From the NCBI GenBank assembly GCA_934427095.1, contig CAKRYM010000083.1, positions 1 through 6,731 of the forward strand: a stretch of DNA of 6,731 bases, given 5' to 3'. The notes under the pieces are model-generated. The model saw nothing but the letters and a program-made list of their open reading frames with translations, had not been told where the DNA came from and ran no database searches. Of the stretch, positions 1-5,464 are shown one piece after another (positions within the stretch are counted from its first letter, which is position 1; every line of letters begins with the position of its first letter). A program made the position numbers and the translations under genes. The DNA comes from an uncultured Bacillota bacterium. GTDB taxonomy: Bacteria; Bacillota; Dehalobacteriia; UBA4068.

Positions 1-1
1 G

Positions 2-1201
2 GCCCAGTATCGGAGCATTATTGCCAATACCGCAAAAATAGAGCAACAAATAGCTGTTACGCAAGAGGCATTGAACACTGCCGCCGGGCAAATTGTTACC
101 GGTGTACAATCTAGAACGCAAGCACTTAGGCAAGCCTTGATGCAAGTGCATAAAGAAGGAATCACCGGATATTTTGATCGTGCCGGGCGAAGGTGGACGC
201 CAGAGGCTTATATTAACATGGACATTCGGACTACGGCGCACAACGTAGCCATTGAATCCGTTAAGATTAGGCAACAAGATTATGGCGTTAAAATCTTTCG
301 TGTTTCCCGCCATTCTGGGGCGCGCCCGTTGTGTTATCCGTATCAAGGGCGTTATTTTTCGTGGGATAATTCTAGCGGGACTTTTACGGACGGAGAAGGT
401 AAACGGCATAAATATTACCCTATTTCCGCCACTAGCTACGGCAAGCCGGCTGGGTTGTTTGGCATTAACTGCGGGCATCATCCTATTACCGTGATTCCGG
501 GAGTCACTATTCCACGAGATAGACAAAAACAGAACAAGGCAGAAAATGACAAGCAGTATGAATTATCTCAAGAACAGCGCCGGTTGGAACGAGAAGTTCG
601 TTACGCAAAGCAAAAAGCCGCCATGCTTGAAGCGGCTGGGGATAAAGAGGGTTTCACTAAAGAATCATTAAAAATAAAACAAAAACAGGCGGCTTATAAT
701 GCCTTCTGCAAACAAACAGGAAGAACGAAAAGGCTTGATCGGACGCAGGTTTTCGAGTATAATAGAAGTGTAAGCAGTAAGGCTACTGCGGCGGCGAAAC
801 GAGCGCAACAGGCGCAGTTGCTGGAACAAGAAAAGTATCAAAAAATCAACTACCATTCAAACGGTACGATTGTTGTAACTGATGATTGGAAATCAAAAGG
901 CAAAGTTACAATACCCAAAAAATATAAGGCTAACGCAGTTGTAGAAACGCAAACCAATTATAAAAACGGGTCTTTTCAGATTGACCGCACGATATATGGC
1001 AAGGACGGGTTCATCAAAGACCAGATACATTCTGGTCCGCATAACCGTCCCGATAAGCATCCATATGGAAACCACGGAGAACATGTGCATAGATATGTTT
1101 GGGGGAAAGATGGGAATGCAGATTCCAGAAGCGTTGGCAATTTGACCGATCAAGAACGGATAGAACATTCTGATATTTTAGGCGGTGATGATAATGACTG
1201 A
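2..1201 (+). CDS. Phage minor capsid protein 2 (MuF-like), 5' truncated, with His-rich C-terminal domain
   Basis: The reading frame is open from base 2, so the gene starts upstream and 399 codons are visible; the TTG at 71 lies inside the frame and is not taken as the start. Residues below are numbered from the first visible codon. Residues about 30-165 match the Phage_min_cap2 family: a WTPEAY motif, HSGARPLCYPYQG at 104-116 and GLFGINCGHH ending at 160. Proteins of this type sit inside the head next to the portal and may be ejected with the DNA. Residues about 170-280 are a highly charged, Lys/Glu/Gln-rich helical, probably coiled-coil linker. Residues 284-399 form a separate domain with six histidines between H343 and H363 (HSGPH, DKHP, GNHGEHVH), followed by YVW and a charged tail. 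The core family is well supported. The function of the C-terminal domain is not known to me; its position resembles the C-terminal toxin domains of MuF polymorphic toxins. It overlaps the next gene by 8 bases. Confidence 0.88.
   Translation, partial: AQYRSIIANTAKIEQQIAVTQEALNTAAGQIVTGVQSRTQALRQALMQVHKEGITGYFDRAGRRWTPEAYINMDIRTTAHNVAIESVKIRQQDYGVKIFRVSRHSGARPLCYPYQGRYFSWDNSSGTFTDGEGKRHKYYPISATSYGKPAGLFGINCGHHPITVIPGVTIPRDRQKQNKAENDKQYELSQEQRRLEREVRYAKQKAAMLEAAGDKEGFTKESLKIKQKQAAYNAFCKQTGRTKRLDRTQVFEYNRSVSSKATAAAKRAQQAQLLEQEKYQKINYHSNGTIVVTDDWKSKGKVTIPKKYKANAVVETQTNYKNGSFQIDRTIYGKDGFIKDQIHSGPHNRPDKHPYGNHGEHVHRYVWGKDGNADSRSVGNLTDQERIEHSDILGGDDND
1180..1189 (+). promoter_or_regulatory. Ribosome binding site deciding the start at 1194
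   Basis: AGGCGGTGAT differs from the ideal AGGAGGTGAT by one base and lies inside the last codons of the minor capsid gene. Its AGGCGG core ends 8 bases before ATG 1194, which makes that ATG a better start than the GTG at 1185 or the ATG at 1188, which overlap or abut the site. Confidence 0.65.
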
Positions 1202-1409
1202 TAAAGACATTGGGCAATACTTAATGATAAATGAACCAACGTTTGTTTTAGGAGGAAAACAGTTTTCTGTGTGTTGTCCGACAGGGAGTCAATTTTCAAC
1301 TTGGGATTCTGATGGGAATACGCTTGATTTTCCGAATGTGACGTCTCTCCTAGATAATTGGATTGTCAACGGGAAACCGTTTCGTAATGTAGTCAAGAAT
1401 ATCATGTAA
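1194..1409 (+). CDS. Small hypothetical protein coupled to the minor capsid gene (possible immunity partner)
   Basis: A 71-residue protein. In-frame GTG (1185) and ATG (1188) codons also exist, but they fall within or touch the Shine-Dalgarno-like AGGCGGTGAT at 1180-1189, so ATG 1194, about 8 bases after AGGCGG, is preferred. The start overlaps the end of the minor capsid gene by 8 bases, which suggests translational coupling. The protein has no signal peptide or membrane segment. It is acidic to neutral, with two tryptophans and a WDSDG ... DFP ... LLDNW ... GKPFRNVV pattern suggesting a small folded alpha/beta protein. I do not recognise a family. A small cytoplasmic protein coupled directly behind a variable C-terminal domain is the usual place for an immunity protein, but that role is inference. 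A terminator follows immediately, separating it from the next genes. Confidence 0.72.
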   Translation: MTDKDIGQYLMINEPTFVLGGKQFSVCCPTGSQFSTWDSDGNTLDFPNVTSLLDNWIVNGKPFRNVVKNIM

Positions 1410-1439
1410 ACCACCTTAGACAATCAAAGGTGGTTTTTT
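1408..1439 (+). terminator. Rho-independent terminator after the small partner gene
   Basis: A perfect 10-bp stem (AAACCACCTT at 1408-1417 with AAGGTGGTTT at 1427-1436) encloses a 9-base loop and runs into a six-base T tract (1434-1439). The stem begins inside the stop codon of the upstream gene. It would separate the minor capsid/partner unit from the following two genes unless late antitermination or read-through occurs. Confidence 0.88.
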
Positions 1440-1469
1440 CATACCTATTTTTAAGAAAGAGGTGATTTT

Positions 1470-1625
1470 ATGGCAGAATGCAACCATGTATTTATCGGCA
1501 AAGTTGACGGCGTACACTGTACAAAATGTGGATTGCATATGAGCGCATTGGAATACGCCAGATATTTAACACCGGAAGAAAAACCAAAACGACAAACCAA
1601 GAAAAAGGAGAAAGCTAATGAATGA
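1470..1625 (+). CDS. Small zinc-knuckle-like phage protein (51 aa)
   Basis: A 51-residue protein beginning MAECNHVFIGKVDG. It is preceded by an almost ideal ribosome binding site, AAGAGGTGAT (1457-1466), so the start is secure. Cys4, His6, Cys17 and Cys20 (CNH ... CTKC, with His23 close by) could form a single zinc site. The C-terminal 15 residues are almost all Lys/Glu/Gln/Arg (KPKRQTKKKEKANE), a basic tail that could contact nucleic acid. Small proteins of this look recur in structural gene clusters of Firmicute phages without a defined function; I know of no established role. It overlaps the next gene by 8 bases (ATG 1618 inside ...GCTAATGAATGA), so the two are probably co-translated. Confidence 0.78.
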   Translation: MAECNHVFIGKVDGVHCTKCGLHMSALEYARYLTPEEKPKRQTKKKEKANE

Positions 1626-2076
1626 ATATCAACGCCTGATCATGTTCTTGAAGATTCAGATTCATAATTTTGACACGCTGCATCGGCATCTGTCTGGTGA
1701 TATGGCGTGGTTTGAAAATCATGAGCAGCTAGGCACGTGGGGCGAGCAAATCTCTTATCAGTGTGACGACTTAACCGAAGTCGGCATGGCCTTGGGCTAT
1801 GAAGAGCCGGGAATCAAGGACGCTGTTTTGGCTTTTGGTGGCGACCTCTTAGATATCCAGCCAAGAGGATGCAAGGAGACATTTGGCATCGCCCGAGAAA
1901 TCATGCGCAGCATAGCCGGCATGATGCAAGCGGTAGAAGTTATTGTGCCTGCTAATGTGCAAAACAAACTGCAAGAATATGAGTATCGTTGGAACAAGGA
2001 AGCCGATTATAAGATTGCACAGATGCTTGGTGGTGTTAAAGGCGGCAAGCCGGAACCAGAATATGATGACGACTAG
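1618..2076 (+). CDS. Hypothetical protein with Dps/ferritin-like residue pattern (152 aa)
   Basis: The ribosome binding site AAGGAG (1605-1610) lies inside the upstream gene, 7 bases before ATG 1618. The protein is largely helical, with no signal peptide or transmembrane segment and an acidic tail ending EPEYDDD. Residues 22-64 can be laid over the Dps ferroxidase segment: HRHLSGD at 22-28 resembles the H-W-N-V-x-G-P stretch, then His35, Asp50 and Glu54, ending in ALG-Y-E-E-P. His35 to Asp50 is 15 residues and Asp50 to Glu54 is 4, the same as H63, D78 and E82 of E. coli Dps; His22 to His35 is 13 instead of 12. The aspartate equivalent to Dps D67 is Gly39 here. The second half (about 85-140) has helices that could complete a four-helix bundle. 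The gene is certain; the ferritin-like assignment is my own pattern match, and an unrelated helical protein remains possible. Confidence 0.8.
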   Translation: MNEYQRLIMFLKIQIHNFDTLHRHLSGDMAWFENHEQLGTWGEQISYQCDDLTEVGMALGYEEPGIKDAVLAFGGDLLDIQPRGCKETFGIAREIMRSIAGMMQAVEVIVPANVQNKLQEYEYRWNKEADYKIAQMLGGVKGGKPEPEYDDD

Positions 2077-2107
2077 ACGACTAAATAATAACTAAATTAG
2101 GTTTTCT

Positions 2108-2138
2108 GCACTTTGTATTCTTGGCAAAGTGCTTTTTT
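2108..2138 (+). terminator. Strong rho-independent terminator upstream of the scaffold gene
   Basis: GCACTTTG (2108-2115) pairs perfectly with CAAAGTGC (2125-2132) around a 9-base loop and is followed directly by six T residues (2133-2138). It lies 32 bases after the stop of the Dps-like gene and closes the small-gene cassette. Transcription of the capsid genes then needs read-through, antitermination or a promoter between 2139 and 2216. Confidence 0.9.
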
Positions 2139-2145
2139 ATTGCTT

Positions 2146-2201
2146 AATTCGCCCGCGTCGATGGCGTTAAACTACGGCAATTCGCCCATCGTTCTAGGGC
2201 G
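2146..2201 (+). other. Structured leader with 9-base direct repeat before the scaffold gene
   Basis: AATTCGCCC occurs twice, at 2146-2154 and 2179-2187. The second copy can form a hairpin CGCCC (2183-2187) / GGGCG (2197-2201) just before the ribosome binding site. CGATGG (2159-2164) can instead pair with CCATCG (2186-2191), and the two pairings exclude each other. Together with the terminator upstream, this fills the only sizeable non-coding gap of the window. No convincing promoter was found. A regulatory role is speculative, since short stems like these can occur by chance. Confidence 0.35.
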
Positions 2202-2206
2202 TAAAA

Positions 2207-2213
2207 GAAAGGA
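2207..2213 (+). promoter_or_regulatory. Ribosome binding site deciding the scaffold start at 2223
   Basis: GAAAGGA ends at 2213. It is only 3 bases from the in-frame ATG at 2217 but 9 bases from the ATG at 2223, so the second ATG, which gives MAFTRKAL, is the likelier start. Confidence 0.55.
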
Positions 2214-2222
2214 TGTATGAAC

Positions 2223-2711
2223 ATGGCATTTACTAGGAAAGCATTAGCCGCATTAGGGCTGGATGAAGAAAAAATCGAAAAAGTTATGACGCTCCACGGC
2301 ACAAGCATGGCTGATTTTGTTCCCAAGTCCGAGCTTGCGGCAAAGATCGAAGAAGCAAAGACTAATGCGCTAAAAGAAGCCCCGAAGCCTGATGCTAAAG
2401 AGTCTGATGACTACAAGGCTCTACAGACGGAATTTGATAGCTTCAAGCGCAAAGTCGAAACCGCGTCCGAGCTGAAAAAAGGCGGCGTCAAGGAAAAGTT
2501 CATCGACAATGTCTTTGCACTGCTAACCGAAGATAAATCAGCAGCAGAACAGCTTGACGCAATCCGCGAGAAGTATGAAGAATATTTTTCCCCGCAAGAA
2601 CAGCCGCAAACTGCGGCTTCACCTCAATTTGGAGCTGATACCAAGGGCCAAATGCCTTCTGGCAAAACGGCACCCAGCATGGAGGATATTTGGGGAATCC
2701 CAAAACGATAA
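2223..2711 (+). CDS. Phage capsid scaffolding protein (GP20 type)
   Basis: A 162-residue protein from ATG 2223; ATG 2217 would add two residues but sits too close to the ribosome binding site. It is very rich in Lys, Glu, Asp and Ala and has no hydrophobic segments. Its architecture is that of scaffolds: N-terminal MAFTRKALAALGLDEEKIEK, a charged helical middle (about residues 35-85), then a conserved-looking helix pair KEKFIDNVFALL ... AEQLDAIREKYEEYF (about 90-125) and a flexible Gln/Pro/Gly-rich tail ending MEDIWGIPKR. Scaffolds of the Phage GP20 family direct assembly of the major capsid protein into a procapsid and then leave or are degraded. The gene is slightly shorter than many family members. 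Its position directly before the major capsid gene (21 bases apart) strongly supports the assignment. Confidence 0.88.
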   Translation: MAFTRKALAALGLDEEKIEKVMTLHGTSMADFVPKSELAAKIEEAKTNALKEAPKPDAKESDDYKALQTEFDSFKRKVETASELKKGGVKEKFIDNVFALLTEDKSAAEQLDAIREKYEEYFSPQEQPQTAASPQFGADTKGQMPSGKTAPSMEDIWGIPKR

Positions 2712-2732
2712 TAAGAAAGGAATGATTAATTA

Positions 2733-3935
2733 ATGGCATTTACCCAACAGAATTTGAACTACGCTACCGAATACAGCAAGGCAATGGCAAGCGCCTATCC
2801 TTATTGGAGTTATTTTTCCGACTTGTACGGCTCCCCCAATAGCGCAACCTATAAGCCGATTGCGGGCAAGTCTATCGCCGTTCAAAGCATGACTGTGAGC
2901 GGCGCACAGGCTGTTAACCGTAACCAGATCACCGGCACCTTTAACCGCAATTTCAACACTGATCAGCAGATTCTCACCATGTCCATGGATAGAGAGTGGA
3001 GCACTCTTGTAGATCCCATGGACATCCAGGAAGATCCGATTGTTAGCATTGCTAACATTACCAAGACTTTCAACCAATTTCAGAAAGTGCCTGAGATGGA
3101 CGCCTATGCAGCTTCTAAACTGGCTTCTGCTGCTTCTAGCTTCGGCAGCGTAGATGACACGGCGCTGACCGCTAACAACATTCTGGCCACTTGGGACAGC
3201 TACCTTGCTTATATGATCAATATGCGTGTGCCGCGTGATCGGATTCGCTGTAAAATGACTCCCGACACCTACAAGCTGCTCAAGGAAGCCGCTGGCATTA
3301 CTCGTTTTGTAGCAGCCGATACCGGTATTCGGGATATTGACCGCAACGCTGGCAAATTGGATGGCGTCACCATTATGGAAGTACCTAAAGACGTTATGCA
3401 GACTGCCTATGATTTCACCGTCGGCTGGACTGCGGCCTCCGGTGCTCAGCAGATCAATCTCTTGATGTTCGATCCGCTGGCCATTGCCGCCCCCGTAGTT
3501 TATGATACTTCCATGATGACTGCACCCACCGCACAGAGCAAGGGCAAATGGCTGTATTATGAACGTTATTATTATGATGTATTTGCCCTGAATCAGCGCT
3601 TGCCTGGCATTTTTGCCAATATTGCAGCGACGCCTACGATCACTAGCAATCTGACCGTTACCTCTGTTGCAGGCGGCGCCGGTCAGACCGTTGTAACCGT
3701 GGCCGAGGGAGTGCCTTATGGCATGACCGCCTATTACACCACTAATTCTGGCAGCGCCACCGCACCCACCTATGGGCAGGATATTAGCAGCTGGACTCCT
3801 TTCGTTAATGGTGCGGCGATCACTGCTACGGCTGGCCAGTACATTACTGTGGCGTTTGCTAATACTTCCGGCGTTCCCGGCGGTCCTGCTTATGCCACGC
3901 AGTATGGATCTGCCGTTATCGTTGCTGGTGCTTAA
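2733..3935 (+). CDS. Major capsid protein (HK97 fold) with C-terminal Ig-like domain
   Basis: A 400-residue protein and the largest complete gene here. It starts MAFTQQNLNYATEYSKAMAS after AGAAAGGAA at 2715-2722. The first 300 residues look like the HK97-type capsid proteins of Firmicute siphophages: an N-terminal arm, a Tyr-rich YPYWSYFSDLYGS stretch, an extended-loop region with repeated Asn/Arg (residues 60-95), a helical spine (about 100-165), and a late WLYYERYYYDVFALN stretch (about 270-285) ending the core. No long cleaved delta domain is evident, consistent with use of a separate scaffold gene. Residues about 303-400 are beta-rich (Thr/Val/Ala/Gly: SNLTVTSV, TVVTVAEGV, AITATAG, ITVAFAN) and probably form a surface decoration domain. 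The codons lean to C-ending and CTG forms more than in the small upstream genes, as expected for a highly expressed gene. The order scaffold, capsid, neck genes supports the call. Confidence 0.92.
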   Translation: MAFTQQNLNYATEYSKAMASAYPYWSYFSDLYGSPNSATYKPIAGKSIAVQSMTVSGAQAVNRNQITGTFNRNFNTDQQILTMSMDREWSTLVDPMDIQEDPIVSIANITKTFNQFQKVPEMDAYAASKLASAASSFGSVDDTALTANNILATWDSYLAYMINMRVPRDRIRCKMTPDTYKLLKEAAGITRFVAADTGIRDIDRNAGKLDGVTIMEVPKDVMQTAYDFTVGWTAASGAQQINLLMFDPLAIAAPVVYDTSMMTAPTAQSKGKWLYYERYYYDVFALNQRLPGIFANIAATPTITSNLTVTSVAGGAGQTVVTVAEGVPYGMTAYYTTNSGSATAPTYGQDISSWTPFVNGAAITATAGQYITVAFANTSGVPGGPAYATQYGSAVIVAGA

Positions 3936-3949
3936 TTGGAGGAATAATA

Positions 3950-4381
3950 ATGGCGTACATCACCTATCAGCAATATCTTGATATTTACGGGACATGCCCC
4001 ATTCAGGAAGATAATTTTCCGGTGTACGCCGGACTTGCCTCCGATATCATTGACGCAATAACACAATATCGGATTGTGGAGGGTGGAGGGTTCTCTGCCC
4101 TCCCTGCCCTTGTGCAGGCACAAGTGACGCAGGCCACGGGCGCACAGGTGCTATATTATACCCAGATTGGACTTGAAACCATCTTGACTGGGCAGACAGG
4201 GCAATCTTTCACGGTTGGCAAAGTTTCTGTTTCTGGTGGTGGGCTGGCTAACGGGAGCAATACATCGGCGCAATTAACAATCAGCCCCTTTGCTCGCATC
4301 TTGCTTGAGCAGAGCGGTCTAATGGGTAGGGGGGTGCATGTATGCTCAGACCGATTCCTCAATCCCTTTTGGGGGATATAG
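3950..4381 (+). CDS. Head-tail connector (adaptor) protein
   Basis: A 143-residue protein with a strong ribosome binding site, TTGGAGGAATAATAATG, 14 bases behind the capsid gene. It begins MAYITYQQYLDIYGTCPIQEDNFPVYAGLASDIID, the typical start of gp6/gp15-like adaptors: a short tyrosine-rich strand, an acidic turn, then a helix that packs on the portal. Residues about 45-85 are helical (ALPALVQAQVTQATGAQVLYY), followed by a Gly/Ser-rich loop (FTVGKVSVSGGGLANGSN) and a last helix (PFARILLEQSGL). This is the first protein added under the portal after packaging. Family recognition rests on the N-terminus and on being the first gene after the capsid protein. The last 13 codons overlap the next gene by 40 bases. 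Confidence 0.8.
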   Translation: MAYITYQQYLDIYGTCPIQEDNFPVYAGLASDIIDAITQYRIVEGGGFSALPALVQAQVTQATGAQVLYYTQIGLETILTGQTGQSFTVGKVSVSGGGLANGSNTSAQLTISPFARILLEQSGLMGRGVHVCSDRFLNPFWGI

Positions 4382-4725
4382 CTACAATTAAGGTATGTTC
4401 TGGCGTGGATGTGTGGCAAAACCCGAGCTGGCAAACCTATACCATCAATAATGTCCATTTGCAAAACACGAACGAGATTAAGAAGTCTAAGGATAATACT
4501 GAGGTTGTTTTGCGGGCGATATTATTTATTGACAGCATCTTATCTCAGCCGAATCTTGATTATGCGGCATTGGTTGATCAATCAGAAGCAGCGGGGAAGC
4601 CTATGCGGTGTGTAGTCACTGATTCTAATGGCAATGAAGCCGGAGATTTTGAGGTGTTAATCGTTGATCTTGTCCCGGACGTGCCAACAACGCGAGTACA
4701 TCATGTGGAACTGGGGTTAGTTTAA
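4342..4725 (+). CDS. Putative minor capsid protein (Minor_capsid_1-like), head closure position
   Basis: A 127-residue protein. ATG 4342 follows AGGGGGGTG (4328-4336), a good ribosome binding site lying in the previous gene. The protein is beta-rich and begins MLRPIPQSLLGDIATIKVC, then VDVWQNPSWQTYTINNVHLQ, a segment of EVVLRAILFIDSILSQP, and ends VHHVELGLV; this pattern is that of the phage minor capsid / head-closure group (Minor_capsid_1). The likely role is a stopper ring that seals the portal channel between adaptor and tail. It overlaps the upstream gene by 40 bases and shares one base with the next gene (TAATG at 4723-4727), so the neck genes are coupled. The structural role is inferred from gene order as well as from sequence. 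Confidence 0.8.
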   Translation: MLRPIPQSLLGDIATIKVCSGVDVWQNPSWQTYTINNVHLQNTNEIKKSKDNTEVVLRAILFIDSILSQPNLDYAALVDQSEAAGKPMRCVVTDSNGNEAGDFEVLIVDLVPDVPTTRVHHVELGLV

Positions 4726-5066
4726 TGGGCGTTAAAATCGACATTAATACTACGCAGATTATGAGTAAAATTAAGGCGGGTGCCGAAACTGCGACGATTG
4801 CCGTTACGGAAGCAGTCATTGAATATGGCAATATCTTTGTCCGTGAAGATCAAGGCACGTTGAAAGACAGCGCCCTTCGAGCTAGCAAACCAAAACAAGG
4901 CAAAGCGATATGGGATACCCCATATGCAAAACGGGTGTATTATACCGGTACGCCGTCAAAGGACAAAAACCCAGACGCTTCTTTACAATGGGTGGAAAAA
5001 GGTGTGGCGACTTATCGCAAGGAGCTAGATACGATTGCCAACAAAGCAGCAAAGAAAGGATTTTGA
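4725..5066 (+). CDS. Minor capsid / neck protein (Minor_capsid_2-like)
   Basis: A 113-residue protein whose start codon overlaps the preceding stop by one base (TAATG). Only a weak purine stretch (GGGG near 4713) precedes it, so it probably depends on coupled reinitiation. The N-terminal half is helical (MGVKIDINTTQIMSKIKAGAETATIAVTEAVIEYG). The middle carries a TLKDSALRASKPKQGKAIWDTPYAKRVYYTGTP-like pattern typical of neck proteins: a short Ser-rich strand, then Pro-Tyr-Ala-Lys/Arg ... Tyr-Tyr. The C-terminus is a basic helix with W and K/A repeats. In gene order this is the neck (HK97 gp10-type) position between head closure and tail completion. The gene is firm; its exact role is by position. 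Confidence 0.78.
   Translation: MGVKIDINTTQIMSKIKAGAETATIAVTEAVIEYGNIFVREDQGTLKDSALRASKPKQGKAIWDTPYAKRVYYTGTPSKDKNPDASLQWVEKGVATYRKELDTIANKAAKKGF
5053..5060 (+). promoter_or_regulatory. Ribosome binding site deciding the start at 5068
   Basis: AGAAAGGA at the end of the neck gene lies 7 bases before ATG 5068. This supports that ATG rather than the in-frame TTG at 5035, which has no suitable site at normal distance. Confidence 0.6.
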
Positions 5067-5067
5067 C

Positions 5068-5460
5068 ATGTCTGTTTATAATGATGTCTTGTTTGCGGTC
5101 ATCCAGCTTGCTAAGCAAACAAACCCTTATGCGTCTATCATAATCGGCCCGTTGCCGCCAGACAATGGTATATCTATTGCATGGAGCACGGGGCAGCTCG
5201 AAACACATTGGGATAAGCGAGCGGCGGTAACTATGCAAGCGGTGCTTAATGGCAAAAATTCTAACGCGCAAACGGTTACAGATGCGCTTAACCTCATCCA
5301 CACCACCTTGAGTATGGCGACGGCATACCCGGAAGCAGAGAACTATCAAATCACAAATATTTCCACTAATTCCCCGCCTTGTTACATAGGACGGGAAGAA
5401 AATAACCAATGGCTGTATGGGTCATCCCTGACGGTCAAATTTTATTTGAAAGGGAGTTGA
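5068..5460 (+). CDS. Minor capsid / tail completion protein (Minor_capsid_3-like position)
   Basis: A 130-residue protein from ATG 5068, one base after the previous stop. An upstream in-frame TTG (5035) would add 11 residues but lacks a ribosome binding site. It opens with a helix (MSVYNDVLFAVIQLAKQ), then a strand with IIIGPLPPDNGISIAWSTG, a helix containing TVTDALNLIHTTLS, and closing strands (NYQITNISTNS, WLYGSSLTVKFYLKGS) that end in a hydrophobic strand as in tail terminator folds. As the last gene before the tail tube gene it occupies the tail completion/terminator slot, where a hexamer caps the tail tube and docks it to the neck. Sequence similarity to the phage minor capsid 3 group is suggestive only. 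Confidence 0.72.
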   Translation: MSVYNDVLFAVIQLAKQTNPYASIIIGPLPPDNGISIAWSTGQLETHWDKRAAVTMQAVLNGKNSNAQTVTDALNLIHTTLSMATAYPEAENYQITNISTNSPPCYIGREENNQWLYGSSLTVKFYLKGS

Positions 5461-5464
5461 TAAA

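Noticed and set aside
668..1217. Several minus-strand open frames opposite the minor capsid C-terminal region
   Set aside because: Their proteins are Phe/Ile/Arg-rich shadows of the Lys-rich plus-strand gene and show no family resemblance, so an antisense gene is not supported.
1363..1391. Possible promoter (TTGTCA ... TAATGT) ahead of the Zn-knuckle gene
   Set aside because: The -10 part matches only about half of TATAAT, and any transcript would run straight into the terminator at 1408-1439.
2140..2173. Possible promoter (TTGCTT ... TAAACT) ahead of the scaffold gene
   Set aside because: The spacing between the two boxes is about 22 bases and the -10 match is poor, so it cannot be supported.
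2108..2201. CRISPR-like or attachment-site repeat
   Set aside because: Only two 9-base copies exist, and the inverted sequence at 2108-2132 is explained by a terminator; no integrase or array structure is present.
5035..5067. Upstream TTG start extending the tail completion protein by 11 residues
   Set aside because: There is no ribosome binding site at proper distance, while ATG 5068 has AGAAAGGA 7 bases upstream and follows the previous stop directly.
4882..5409. Long open frame on the minus strand (175 codons) across the neck genes
   Set aside because: It lies opposite two well-supported neck genes, has a composition typical of a shadow frame (Arg/Cys-rich, no recognisable family) and is against the direction of the whole operon.
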